Below, one piece after another: positions 35,124-50,100 of a stretch of DNA of 64,000 nt. Numbering within the stretch: position 1 is the stretch's first letter; every line of letters starts with the position of its first letter. Both the position numbers and the translations under genes were made by a program. The stretch is from Carnegiea gigantea (taxonomy: Eukaryota > Streptophyta > Magnoliopsida > Caryophyllales > Cactaceae), in NCBI GenBank assembly GCA_029747015.1, contig JAKOGI010000079.1, positions 1,109,001 to 1,173,000 on the forward strand, read 5' to 3'. The notes beneath the pieces were generated by a model, which ran no database searches, had not been told where the DNA came from, and saw nothing but the letters and a program-made list of their open reading frames with translations.

Positions 35124-38100
35124 ATGGGGGTTATGTCCAGGCGGGTTCTGCCCGCCTGTGGTAGCCTCTGCTTCTGCTGCCCGGCATTGCGAACAAGGTC
35201 AAGACAGCCAGTAAAAAGATACAAGAAGCTCCTAGCAAATATATTTCCTCGGAATCAGGTGAATTTCCTTGTTTCATTGGCATTAAACTTAAGCACAAGT
35301 GTTTAGTGGTTGATTTTGACTTATTGCTGGTTTGGTTTGATGGTAGTCCAGTTAGGTTATTGTAGTCCAGTCCTCAGATATTCCTAATTTAGCGAGGATC
35401 TTACTTTGAAAATGAATAATGGGTTTTTGATTGGATGTGTTTTTCTGCTCATATGTGAGGTGGCTTTGGAAGATACTGTTAGGTTTCTTTTGATGCTTTT
35501 TTGGTTGACTAGCTGTAGTTCTCATTTAAACTAGAGGGGGACAATGGATTTCAACTTTCCAAGTGGGCATTTTCGCTGCCCATATGTGGAGAGTGTTGAA
35601 ACCTAGTGTTTGGTTTATGGGCACTAAAGGAAAGTATAGGTTTCTAGTCTTAGACACTTACTGGATTATTTTCACTCATATTTTCCTGCATTGCGTATTG
35701 GTTCTCTTGACATCCATGAATTGCTTTATGTTGCATTTGTCAGGAAGCTGATCCGAAGCCAAATGACCGAATGATTGGGAAGCTGTGTGAATACGCATCA
35801 AAAAACCCATTAAGAATTCCAAAGGTAAGTCTTTGTTTCTTGTTTGTCTGGATTAGGGATAGTTCACTTGATGAACTCATCATCATCAGTTGATTACTGT
35901 AATTGCTAACTTATAGCGGTGGACTGATGAACTAATGCTGAAATCACGATGCCAGAACCCAAGAATTCTTTGTGTGCTATCTTCATTGGTGGACTACCTT
36001 TTGTTTTCAGAATAGAGATTATTTTTCCCTGAAGATGGACTGGTAAAATAACTAAAACAACACAGGTAGCAAAATTCAGTATTATATGGCTGTCCATTTA
36101 GTCAGTTGTCACCTGAAAATATGAACATTTTTGGGAGCAAACGAAGAAGCAGTAGAACTTTCACATATGAGATTTAACACTAGTATGAAATCTAAGTGCA
36201 CCTCCAACACAGTGCCATGCATTCCTGTTGCGTGCCCCATGTTCCAAAATTTTTGCTGCAGCGCGCATTCCACAAGGAATGGCATGTGGGGTGGACCGCA
36301 CTGTCATTCCATCCCAGTTCCTGTTTTTTGTCGTTTTGTGACTTTTTTGTTTTTTCTTCTTTTTTCCTTAAAAATATTGTGTAAGTGGTTAAAAAAACGG
36401 TTGTATATTATGGGGTGAATCCATGACAAATTTTGTATTGGGTGATCCAAATTGAGTTCCATGCCCATTAGTTGGAGAGGTGAAGGAATGCAAGTACCAA
36501 AAGATGGAGCTTTTGATGATGTGGAAGGGTATTGGAGATGCTCTAAGAGGTTCAGGAATATATGGACATGAATCACCTCTTTTACAGTAAAGCCTCATTA
36601 TGTTAGCCATACAAATTCTGGTATCCAGAGGGAGATATACATGTGATCCTTGGTTGTTGTAATTCTTCCTCATATTACAAAATGCGGATATCTTTTCAGG
36701 GAGTGTACTTAGAGGCTTGCTGGAATCAGCCTAGAAAATTAGCATCATTGGCAACTAATGCAAAAAGCATAAGGACATTCCATAAAGGGTTTCTGGAGCT
36801 TTTTGGGGTAGGATTGAGACTATTCATGTTCCCCTAATTCAATAAGGCATAATCCTGTTGTTGTTTGTTGATTGGAGCTTTTGAGAATGGTCTTATTAGA
36901 GGGCTTTTGAGTCTCTGATTTTGGATTGAAATCATTGAATATGGCTTAGAGGGCATACAGGTCAGATTTATCATCATTCTGATGAGTGTACCTTGGGCTT
37001 CATTGCTAGCTCTTCTATTATTTGCTCTTTTTGTCCATTCTGATGGTGGTAATCCGCCCCCCCCCCCAAAAAAAACAGCATCCACTCTCTTAGGGATGTG
37101 TTGTCCTGTTCTTGTCTTTCTTGGATTCCTCTCGTTTATATTTTTTAGGAACCAGTAGAGGTGACAGTATTTATGAAAAGGATATCAGGATTTTTTCATA
37201 TATGAGAACTCAGAAGATCATTCGCTAATTGGAAAAGGGGACGTCAATATAAAGAAAAGGGTGGATGAGCCATGGAGTGTAATATTCAAGTGCTTTATCG
37301 TCCTGGGAATATTTGCAGTTATTCTTCTTCTTCCTTTGTAATGAACAATCAAAAAATCATATTAACAAGATTCCAAGGGTATGTAACCCATTCAAAAAGG
37401 GACAATCGTAACACAAAATTTTGCCTTCAAGCTCTTGAGATGGATGTTATCAACGTAATCCAAAAAGTCAACTTCGTACCATAATTGAGAACTTAATTAC
37501 AAGTCTCCAACTGTACCAAGTTCTTAAAGATCTTGGATTCTTGATAGGACATATGCTTGCCCTCCAAAATCCGAAAATTCCTCCCCTTCCAAGTATGCTT
37601 GCCCAACTCTTCTTCAACCTTCTCGATTAGATTATTCCTGGGACACGAGTTTGGATTTGACCAACTGATTATTAGCTACTGTCTGTAAAGCGTTTCAAGA
37701 AATTAGGTGTTTGAATGTGCGAGGTGACATATAAAGACATGAGCTTGGAGGTTTGTTTGAAAAGAGGAAAGATTATCCAGAATTGTGATTTATTCTAAAT
37801 GATTTAGTTTTATGCTTTTTTTATGGTGCATTAGAAGATCTCCAGAATCAAAGCTGTTGTATAGGGGTTGAGCAACATTTCTTGTTTAGCCTTGCTTGAG
37901 TTTTACCAACAATATTCACCTCGGGTTGTCTGTGGTGGATTTATAGGGGCTAGAAGGACTAGTAAGACTACTTATTTTTATAATCTATTTAGGATTTCTT
38001 GCCATGCTAGCTGTACATCCTTCTCAAGTAATATCTTTTCATTTCCTTTACTTTTTGTTTGTTTGTGGGTTTTGGGCGGTGGGGTCACTTTTGGAGTGTT

Positions 38101-41100
38101 TTCTGTAATTTCAAATGCTATGACTGAGAACGTTTTTGAATACATAGTAAGAAGACCTCAAATGATTAAGCGGACAATTCATATAGCTTCATCATTTAAA
38201 GTCTGTAATCTGGCCCTGATGGAGGCTCATATATGTTCTAATGCCAGAAAATTATTGAAAAAAGAATTATAGAATGATGCAAAAGAAATTCTAATGGAGA
38301 GGATGAAGAGAGCGGGAAGATGAGAGGGCAATGAACGTTCGGCAGTGAAGGGAGAGTAATCCTCAAGTATATATCAGAATATGGAATTCTGGTACTTGAG
38401 CTTTCTGTTGAATTTGTCCTTTCAAGGACACAGAGTTCAAGCTTTAGAAATAGTTGGGGAATGGGAATCATATCAGTGCATAGGAGTTGCCTTTATCAGC
38501 AGTCCCCCCCCCCCCCCCAAAAAAAAAAAAAGAATGCCAGGGCTGTATCGTACTCTGCACTGATCACAATTCATTTTCTGTTGTGGTAAGGATAAAGCGA
38601 TGATCAATATTTGTTAGAGCATAGAAGATGTAGCTTGAGCTGGACAAAGCTCTGAAGGTAACTGCAAAAGTGACTATTACTGCCTAGGTAAGATAAGCGT
38701 GTCAAAGGTGCCTGATAGACCTAGGTCCTTGCTTGGCAAAGGCCATGGGCATAGATCAAAGTCCAATTCTGGCAGGATGAGCTTAAATGTGGAAGGCACT
38801 TGGACTGTGTTAGGGTTCTGTTTTTGACTTTCCATTGTAGGATGCAATCTTCCAAGATCTCAGAGCTATTAAGAATCTTTCCTTATTTAAGGTTTTTCAA
38901 CCATCATCTAAGTTGGTTTCATAACGATCAAGGACGGTCAATCTTCCATAAAGATCTCTCTAGGGATATGGTTCGACGAAAATGCCCTTTTGCATACATA
39001 AGCTTTCTTTTGTTAAGCTCATTGCTGCATTAAGGGCCTAGATTGATTGGGCACCAAGGGAAATGGGCTCAACCTCTTCAGGACATGCTTAATTTTTGGC
39101 TGTTTTATGGGCGCTCAGTATTTGATGAAAAAGATGTTGCCGAGACATTTCCAGTCCCTGAAATCTACTCTTCTGAAAGAATCACCTTGAAATATAGAAC
39201 ATCTGTTGGCAAAAAAAGAAAGGCATGAGGTGATTGAATTACTGAATTAACATGCTAATTGAGCTAACCAACTATATTAATTTGCTAATCAGTCGTATGT
39301 AGTCTGCTTTAGCAGTGAACTTTTCTGTGTACGGTTTATGTAGTCCTCTCATTTCTGTTATATTAAGTTTTAGTGCACTCTTCAATTATCTCTCAGGCTG
39401 GTCTTACGTTCACATAGATTTGTCTTAAAGATGTGATTTACATTCTTGGGCAGTTGCGCCTTAATTTCATGTAAGTGGCCAACGTGCTTTGAGTTGTTGC
39501 ATAATCCAATCCTGAATGGATTGGTGAGAGCTAATTCATTTACGAATGTATAAGATAGACATTTGTAGGCTGTATCTACGTCTGGAAGTTCCATCAGCTG
39601 TCCTTTCTTGTTTCATTCATTTAGAGTACATATTCATATGGAGAAACTGTAGAATCAGGCATGATCTAGAGAAATAAGGGCTGGGATATGAAATCTTGCT
39701 TAAGGTGTGTAATCTTAGGTATCTGGCATCTCAAACTATGAGATGCCAAATGTGTTTTGTCTTCCACACACAACAAAAGAGTTCATTTTCTTTTTATGTT
39801 TTTCCTACTCTGTAGATAGCAGAATACCTGGAACAGCGATTTTACAAGGATCTACGAAATGGGCATGGTGGATCAGCAAAAGTTGTTCTCTGTATATACA
39901 GGAAACTGTTATCTTCTTGCAAGGAGCAGATGTAAGTTTGGTGCATCTTTGTTCCTTTGAATCGACAAATTCTTGTTGTTTGATCAGTTGATCACATATC
40001 ACCGATAATTGTTATTGTTATCTTAGAGTCATCTATTATCTTTCTGTTTTCTTGTTCCACAGATAGATATAATAAAGGAACGTTTCTTTATTTGTTTCTT
40101 CTTTTTTTTGGGTTTTTTTGGGGGTGGGGGGATAAGGTCCCATTTGACCTTCGATTGTGTTGCATTAGATCAGATAAAGGGACCTTCGATTGTGTTGCAT
40201 TATATCAGAATAAATTCTGTAAGTCATGCCTGATACCTGCTTTGACCTTATTCTCTTTGCTAGTAAAGACATTGGTAACAACAACAAAAAATACAAAAAA
40301 AAATAATCTCAACATGAAGCAGGACATGGACTCTTGAACATGGAGAAACTTGTTGTACCTGTCTTACGAACATAATACAATGAGATTTCTACCATATTTG
40401 GTGCATTACAACAGGGAAAGGAGTCTGATAGTTTTGGGCTGGAGAAGGGGCAGAAGAGTACCGGCTGTTTGCTTCTATAGCAGTTTCGTTGTTCTGGCTG
40501 GGAGGAAATATTTTATTCTTCTAAAATTCAGCTGCTGCTTGCCCTTTTTATTGGATTGAGTCATCTTCTTTGCTTTGCTTTGAGCTTATGATTCCGAGGT
40601 TTTCAAATGGAGCTCATTTCTAGGTTTCCTAGTGATGGGCACAGTGTTTCACATCCTGGAGCAGCCTCTTGGCTTGCGAGTATAAGACCGTCTACATCTG
40701 AATCTTCCTAGGCCCTGCTAAGGCAGGATCCACATTGGTGGTGGTGGTGGTTATCAACACACTGTTTTGCATGGATAATTCTCAACAGTCTTCCAAGTTG
40801 AAGACTGTTTACCTTTTTCTCACTAGTAAAATATTCTCTGTTCGTAGCACGAATTTCATGTTGCCACCCCTGCTATATTTGTGATCGTTATAGTTGGTGC
40901 ACTATTGATACTGTCATCCCCGTTATTTTCAGGCCACTGTTTGCATGCAGCTTATTAGGAATTATTCAGACTCTTTCAGAACAAACTTCCCAGGAAGAAA
41001 TGCAAATACTAGCCTGCAACGCCCTCGTGGATTTTATAGATGTCCAGGTAAAGACTGTTAGTTTCACATGATACTATGTCAACGTAATACTGGCTTTTAG

Positions 41101-44100
41101 AAAGCATGGCCATTGTAACTATCTAAGGGAAATTGCGTTCAACAATTCAATAAGCAGAACCAACCAGTATAATAGAAGGAAAAAAAAAAAGAAAACTCAG
41201 AATTCTGTCCTCTGTGCTGCCTGAAGGTGTCATTACCCACGTTATCACCTGAAGATATTAGCAACAGCCGGGGGGGGGGGTTCCTGGAATGTAGTCCGTT
41301 GAGCACATCAAGCCATAGTCAATGCCCAGTGGTGGCACCCTTAACGCTCTTTTTTGCCTAAATCATGCACAGTTCCGTCAACTTAATACAATCTAGAACC
41401 ATTTAACGTATCAGCAGCTTCTTGTTGCATAAATTGAAATAGAGCAAGTGAGCCCTTGTGCCAAGCTTTATGTTTCTTCTCTTTCTCTGTCCCATATGCC
41501 AAAAGGAAGAATCCATCTGAAATCCATCTTCAGATACTGCTTCAGTTTTCATTGCTTTGGCGGGGAAGAAAACAATCTGTTGACTTTCAGATTGTGAGAC
41601 GTTGACTCTCTTTGAAGGTCATATTGTTGTATGTGAATTCTCCACCTTGAAGTAGACCCGATAAACATGTTATTAGGTCGGTTCAATCTTGGTCATATCT
41701 TCCATGTTTGTTTATTCAGTTTGGGCTGTATTCAACTGGATGCATTCAGGCTGGGTATGGGTTGAACTAATTTGGATTCAGTCAGAATCCAGTTGACTCC
41801 TTTAGGTTTTGATCAGACTTGGTTTTCTGTCATTTAGGTTGGGTATTTGGGTCCAGTTCAAACTTGTAGGGACTACCTTTGTACCATGTATGTTGGCAGG
41901 AGTTAGCACTCAATTACAAGTTCTATCAGGTGGCATTAGCAGGTCACACTGTCGCAATTTTTAGCTTGGATTATAGTGGGCTAGAGCAAAATGTCTTAAT
42001 GGATTATCTTCTATTTCTTTTTTGTGGGGTAGTAGGCACTCAAAGGATTTTTAATTTAGGGTTCAACAGCAACAAACTCTTGGTAATTCAGGGGCAAGGC
42101 TACCACATATGACCCTGTATACTTTGGTGGGATTCCAGGGTATGAATTTTGATTTGACATTGGGAGTTCCTTAGAAATTGTTCCCTAATGAGCAATATTC
42201 CCCTTGTGAGATCTTTTGTGCAACTGCAAAAGTTTTGATAGGGAAATCAATATCTAACCTGCTATTTATGTTAGAGTTGCTTCATCATCTTTTCTCCTTC
42301 ACTTAATGGGTGTTCATAGTAGAGCATCTTCTCCTTCGTGTGGGCTTCTTTGCTTCCAACCGTTTAAGGGTTTGATTCTTCCATGCTGTAAGGAAGAGGT
42401 TGATCCTTTCTCCCAATTATGATACAACGTATCACGTATCAATCTTTGTCCTTTGGTGTGATTTCTGAGGATACAAATACATTGACAGTGTACCATTGTA
42501 CTAGGTGGAGGGAACATATATGTTCAACATTGAAGGACTTGTGCCAAAACTATGTCAATTAGCTCAAGAAGTGGGGGATGATGATAGAGCTCTACGTCTA
42601 CGGGCAGCAGGATTGCAAGCACTTTCTTCAATGGTACAATCTCTATGAAGGGCCATACAACATGTTCTCCTTTGCTCCTTGATTCTTTTGATATAAATTG
42701 AGAAACATGTCACCTGCAGTGCTCGGCCAGTGCTGGCGAGTTCTAGCTGGTACCAGAGTCTAACGTAACTCAAAATTTTCTGCTCCTGTTTCACCAGAGG
42801 AAGTTTGGACTTTGAAGCCATCAGTACTGGGACCAAATGCAATGATTTAGCATTCCGTTCCTAGTGCTTATAGTTTGCTCTCTGCACATTAATATCCTGA
42901 TATTTTCTTTTTCTTTTTCTTTTGTGTCCAGGTGCGGTTTATGGCTGAGCAGTCCCACATCCCACTGGAATTTGACAAAGTAAGGTCGAAGCTACAATTC
43001 TGTAAATCGCAAGGCTTTCAATATAAAATTTTGCTGCCTAATTCATGTCCCTTTTTTTTCTCCCCCTCTCACAATGCTTTGAACCAGATTATATCAGTGA
43101 CCTTAGACAATTTTGCGGGTGTCCAAACTAAACCTGAAAATGGCAAGCTGGATAGACAGCCTTCGCAAAATTTGGGGCAGTCTGTGCAAGGGGCAATGAA
43201 CACAGGAGATGCCCCAACTCCAATGGAACTTAAGAGCATGAAACAACTAGCACTATGCCCAGTGTAAGTGAATTTAGACATATTACTAACTTTAGTAAAC
43301 TTGGTCTACAAAAGTCATATTCACTTTGTCTCCTCTTGTAGAAATTCTTCAGAAAGTCCTCCTTATTGGTCCAAAGTATGTTTGCATAACATGACTGCCT
43401 TGGCCAAGAGAGCTACAACTGTTCGGCGTGTGCTTGAGCCAATTTTCCTTAACTTCGATTCAGAAGACTACTGGTCTCCAGAGAGCGGGCTTGCATGCTC
43501 TGTCTTGATGCATATGCAGCAATTGTTGGAAGAATCAGGTTCAAATTGAAGTTTGTTAAGTAATTTAGTTACTGTATATGTCTACTTTGTTTTTTTTTGG
43601 GGGGGGGGTTGAGTGTCTTTACTGTTTTTGGCTGGTTATTTATATAACCAATTTCTGCCGCAGGAGAGAACTGCCATGTGTTGTTGTCAATCTTGGTCAA
43701 GCACTTGGATCACAAAAATATTGTCAAGCAGCCTCTTAAACAGATTAATATCATCCATGTTATCACACGACTTGCTCAAAATGCAAAGAAACAGGCTACG
43801 GTTGCTATAACTGGTGCATTAACTGACCTTCTGAGACACTTACGGAAGTGCATGCAATATTCAGCAGAAGCATCTAGTGCTGGAACTGGAGCTGACAAGT
43901 TAAATTCAGATCTTCTGTTAGCATTAGAAAAATGCATCTCACAGCTGTCAGATAAGGTCTGGAATTTGATGCTCCCTTATCCTTGCTCTAAAAAATGCAA
44001 TATTCTCTTGATTATAGAGGGTACAACTGTGACAGACATTTATGAAAATACTAATAGTTGCTTGCTATCGGACATGCTACATTAGAAATATGGATACCAT

Positions 44101-47100
44101 TTAAGCGAAGAGACTTTGTGTTGGCATTTTTTATGAGGATTTGGTGGACTTTCATTGCCCTTTTTTGGGGGGGGTGTGAGTGTCCTAGAGTTTGGAGAAA
44201 CCGGACAATAGTTAAAGCTATTCTTGGTTTCTTTCGTTTGTATAAGCTTCTCTTACTCTTTTTTTTTTTTTTTTAAAAAAAAAACTTCTGATTTGGATTT
44301 ACATGATATGGCTTAGAGTGTTGGTTGATAAAGACTCAAATTCAAAGAATGATGGTAATAGAGATGAGGATGATTAGGTGGATATGTGGCTACACAAGAT
44401 TAGATAGGATCAGGGTGAAATAATTGGAGAAAAAGTAGGGGTGGTGCCCATAGAGGATACAATGAGGGAAGCAAGGTCATATGAAAAGGAGAATCAGAGC
44501 ACCAGTGTGGAGGTATGAGAGGATTGCTTGCCAAATTGTAAGAGGGGAAGAGGAAGACCAAAGAAAAATTGGAAGGAGGTGATTAATTATGATATGAAAC
44601 ACTTGATACTTACTGAGCACATGATTCAATATAGGAGTTTCTGGAGATGTAAGATTAGAGTGTTAGATCTTAAGTAGTTGATCTTCTTTCCTCTAGATCT
44701 AACTGGCTGTTTATTTGCTTTTATTGCTTATTATTATCATTATTTCTTAAACGCTAGATTAACTTCTCTTTTGGTACTTTGTTTATTGCTCTTTCATACT
44801 CATTTTCATTGCTTTACTACCAAGCCAGTTTCTGTTTTTTTTGCGCTAAAAAAAGTTTCAACTCAAGAAAACTGTTGTTGGTCTCTTGGAATTAGTCTCT
44901 TTGCCTGCCAAAATGTAGGCAAGGTAAGGCTGTTTACATCCGGATCTCCCTAAACCATGTGAAAGTGGGACCCACACTGGGTGGTGGTGGTGTTATTTAT
45001 TTGGATTTACATGAAATTCTTTTGACAGGTTGGAGATATGGGGCCCATCCTTGATATGATGGCTGTGGTGCTAGAGAATATTTCTGCTAGCAATATTGTT
45101 GCGAGAACAACCCTGTTCTGTATCTATCGGACTGCTCAAATAACATCTTCTCTTCCTAACATATCATATCAAAGAAAGGTGAACTCTGTCCAAATTGAAT
45201 GCTTATGACATGCAAAAGTCTGGATTATATGCTTTGTGTCTGACACTTGATTACTCTGCTTCCAGAACTTTCCTGATGGTTTGTTTCACCAAGTGCTTTT
45301 AGCGATGGGTCACCCAGATGTTGAAACTCGGATTACAGCACACCGTGTCTTCTCCACAATACTTATGCCTTCTTTGATGTCCCCTTGGTCAGGCCAAAAA
45401 GAGCTGGCTTCACAAAACAGTTTAAGACTGCCCCTAGTTCTTCCGATGAAGGTTAAGAGTGGAAGCTTCTCCATTCCAGAAGGAAGTGAAGCAAAAGCAG
45501 AAGCTATTACCACTGTGGAAGAAATCCAGAGACTGGACAATGAGGTGAAACAATCTCAAGTTCGTCGGTCACATAGTAAATCATATAGCTTCAAGAGTGC
45601 TATGACCAATGGGAAAATGGTAAGAAAGCATGCTAGGCTAGATTCTATCGTTCCCTGTTCTTGTTTAGATTTTTATACTTTTTTTTTTTTCATTGGACTG
45701 TTTTTGATCCTTTGATTGCTTGAACTTTTTCAGGAGCTGGCTTCCCTTAGACTTAGCACACATCAAGTCAGTCTCTTGCTTTCCTCTATCTGGGTCCAAG
45801 CAACTCTAACGGATAATACCCCTGCCAATTTTGAAGCAATGGCCCACACTTACAATATTGCTTTGTTGTTTACACGATCTAAGGTGATTTATCTTTTCCC
45901 ATGCAATGTTATAATACTCCATATTGATTCATGTAATTACTTTCATAATATTTCTTGCTTTATAGCCTCATACTTGATAATCTGTATTCGTTTATGTGAA
46001 AATAAGTAACCAGTTTGCAAAGAACTCTAGCGGATTAGTTAGTTGCAAGTCTGGAATATTGGATCTTGTCAGGAACGTTTCCTGACATGCACATGCCAGA
46101 ATCTAGGTATTTTTGCCCCCAAATTGGATGTCCAGTGCAGTTTATTTGGAGCAACCTGCTTTCACTTTGTTTTGATACGCTAAAATTTTGGTTTCTGGTC
46201 TTTATATTTTCCTCCAAAGTCTTACCAGTTTCCAGTCATTCTTGTTTCTTTACAATACAAGTTTCTTAGTGGCAGCAAGATCCACACTGGTCATATTCTT
46301 GAGAAATACTGACTATGAATTTCGCTATTTTCCTCTTTGCCCTTTTGTGATGAGCAATCAAGAGAAAAAGAAAAGGCAAAGCAGTCATTTCTTCAAAATT
46401 ATTGAGGCTTGGATTTTTATTTCTGTGGACTATGAGCTAAATGGACCATATAGACTAGCCATGGATTCAATGTGTGCTCAAACCGATGCGTATATTTAAG
46501 GTGACATTATCTGTCATGTGGATGGTCCGTGCAGTGGTGTGATCCATTATTGTAGTCGACAATATGGATTGAGGAGTACGACTAAGAATTTTGTCAGTTG
46601 CAATGCACTTGTTTTTTTGTGCTTAATCAATGTCTAGTATGCACTTCAGTTATGGTATTACAGCTTGCATAACATTGAGACTCCCTAAATGACAGACGTC
46701 CAGTCATATGGCTCTGGTGAGGTGTTTCCAGCTAGCATTTTCTCTTAGGAGAATATCCCTGGATCAAGAAGGTATGGTCTCTCTACATCCAACTCTTACA
46801 CTTCATTTTTGCCAAAAACCTTATTTCAGAGTCTGTCTCCTGTGGGCCAGGCTGTTAGTCAGCCATCACAAATTGCCTTGAGCATTAATCTGATCTTTGG
46901 TCCTTGTCCCAAGCCTTCAAGATAAGGAATCTTAGCCTGCATTTATACAGTTGGGTTCATATATTCTTTTGGGGTGGTTTTATTAGCATGAAACTGTAAA
47001 ATGAGAACAAAGGAAACTTAAGACTGTCATTCTGCATGATTGTTATCCTTTTTTGCGCCCATCATTGACACATAAATTCAGGGGGTGGGTTCTGGAGTTT

Positions 47101-50100
47101 CTGTTCTCTGCTGGATACATCATCGAACTGATCCTAATACCTTGCTCTTTTGTACCTTTTGTCTATTCATACCCAAAAAGCAATAAGGGGTTGGAGGAAT
47201 TATTGCTCAACTTCTCGTGTCAGGTTGAACATGTATGCAGGATCCCATTCCCATGACAGTGCAAATATGTGAAATCAAAACTGGACCAACCAAGCTCCCT
47301 GCACAACACGCGCAGGCTTGCATTGCTTTAAAGTTCAAATGAGATCTCAGATTCTTAAATTAACTGCTTCTGAGGTTTCCCATATTAAGTCGGTTTTTAA
47401 CACAATACTGGCTTATTCAGATGAATACTTGGATGTTAATCAACAATGTAATGCAAACAACATTATAATACTAATCCCCTTGCCAATTGTCATGCTTGTC
47501 TCCATATAAAAATTGCAATCGAACTTCCTTTGTGATTAGGATTACCTCAACCTGGGTAATCATGTTACCTCGCTTTGAACCCAAACACGTAGACTACAAC
47601 TGCCATATGCTCTCCTCCCTTCCCTTTCTCTCTCCTCTCCTCCCCTCCCCTTCTTCTACCATGCTTTTCTGATGGTTTTACATCACCTGCTGTCTTTCTC
47701 TGCTTCCCATTTCTCTTACCTGTGCAATGTCTTTTTGCTTCTCACCAGCTGAATTGTTCCCTTTTTTTTTGGGGTGTGTGTGTGCGTTTGTTCGATAAGG
47801 GATACTATATGTCTGTATGATTAGAGGATTTGCAGTGATTATGATCCATGGTCAGTAGACTTTTAAAGCATTATGGCCGTTGATAAGCAATGGATCAAAC
47901 TTCATAATAAACATATTGTGGGTGAGGGGAGGAGAGAGAAAGACAACAGAAAAAGGTACAAGAGCACTACAGAAGTTGTTCTTCAATAAAGTCATCAGTG
48001 CAGCAGTATAGTTATAGGACATTACTGATTGTAAAATACGTTTTGAGTTCATCATGAGGCCTTTGGTGTCCCATTCCATCGCATTAGCACTTACACTATG
48101 AGTTTCATCGTATTACATAGCCCTTGCACTTACATGCGACAAACACCAGATAAGTGTCATGCTAGCTGGCACTAACATCTATTCCTTTACTCTGATCATA
48201 TGGCCATCCACACCCTGAACAAGGGATACTTCTATCGTTTTCTTTTTAATAAGGAAATTTAATCTTTTTAGAGAACCAAACGAGTGATGCTAAGTGTGTA
48301 TCCTAGACAAAAGACAAGAACTAACTACATCCTATAGAAAGAGGATCTACAAAATCCCTTGCTTCTGTTGTCTCCATGCCTTGGAGGACTCAAAATCTGC
48401 TCAAGTTCACATATCAAGGAAAACCATAGTTACCGGATTCTCTCAATCCCCCAGTGTACCGCGAACTGATTCGCGTGAACCAGAACGCGATACTTCAGCG
48501 TACCAATTCCCCAAATATGGGGAATTCAGCGAACCCATCTTCTACCACAATGGTATTACATATCTTCGCGATTCATAGGCCAAATTTTGAAGAAAATGGA
48601 AGGATTTTTGAGGTTGCCATGAATGAGAAAGCTTTTCACACAGCAAAACGAGAAGAAGAGAGTGAGAGAGAAAGAAATAAGGATTAATGTGAAAATATTG
48701 CCCTACGTGGCGGGGGGGGGAGGGAAGAGAGAGAACCCTTATTATTAAATCATTTTATGAATGTCTACGATATGTGAAGTTTTGAATTGGACAACTAGAT
48801 GTACTAATAACGACTCTCGCGTATTGGATTCTCCACTATGTAGTGAATCACGTACCCGAATCCGTCCCCCGTACCAGAACTTACCACGTTCCAGGCAGCT
48901 ATGAGGAAACATTGTTTTTTGGGTCGTTATAATCCGTCATCTGTGGGGACGGATGAGTTGAACACTTGGACTCTAAATTGATGTATGGAATTAGTGCCCA
49001 TAAATTGTTTGAGACCAATGGCTTCAGTGTTTATAGTGACCTTTTTTTTGTAGGGAAAATGTAACATCTTGATTAAATGATCGGATGCACAGTTAGCATC
49101 CTAACAAAAACTATACAACCAAAATACAAACTATCTACAAAGTGGGCCACATCAAAAGAGGAAGAGCTAAAGTGCTAGACTTCCCATTATCCCAAAACTA
49201 GAATATTGATGAAATTGTCTTTTAAGAGCTAAAGAGGAGTTTCAACGCCCTCAGATACTCTATGGTTTCTTGCTCCCCAAGTACACCAAAAAAATGCATC
49301 AGGTACAAGCATGGCCGCCGCCTTCACTTCTCTACCAAAGAAACCCTCCCAAGCTAAAAGATGGTTCCTCATGAATCTAGAGGCAATGGAAGAAATGCCC
49401 AAGCAACTGGAAGCTAGTTTCCAAGGTGCCCTTGCGAACTGACAATGCAGCAGCAAGTGATCTGTTGATTCAAATTCTCGTTTGCACATAAAGCACCTAT
49501 TAACCAAGATCTTCCTCTGCAGTTTTTATTGACCTTATACTGTTTGGGCAGTTAAAAATTGGCTGAAGATATTATTTTTGCTCATTGTTCACATTCCTTC
49601 TAACGTTGCTTATGTTTGCTATGACAGGATGTTTGCAACCGTCTCGGAGAAGATCTCTCTTCACCTTGGCATCTAGCATGCTGATATTTTCAGCCAGAGC
49701 AGGCAATCTGCCGGAGCTGATCCCTATTGTTAAATCATCTTTGACAGATGCAATTGTAATATACCTTATTCCGCATCTTAATAACCCCCCCCCCCCCAAA
49801 CCTCCCCCCAAAAAACCAGATTTCATGTTAGCATTCTTCCGGTATTTCAACAGTTGTGTTTATAGTGAGTGATTTGTGTGAGCAGGTCGATCCTTATCTT
49901 AGGTTAGTTGACAACATCAAACTCAGAGCAGCTGCTATGGATTCCGTGACCTATGGATCTGAGGAAGATGATCTTGGTGCGTTACATTCCCTGTCCACAA
50001 TAGAATCAGATGAGCAGCAGTTGAAAGAAACTGTACTATCTCATTTGATATCTAAATTTCAGAAATTTTCAGAGGTAAAATGACAGCTCGTTATAGCTCT

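Noticed and set aside
37868..38272. 134-residue open frame in EFR3-like intron 2
   Set aside because: It has low-complexity hydrophobic content and no family resemblance, and it lies inside an intron fixed by the frame of flanking exons; probably chance.
47580..47720. Pyrimidine-rich CTC/CCTT stretch
   Set aside because: Ordinary intronic pyrimidine-rich sequence; no element ends, no exon and no repeat unit were found.
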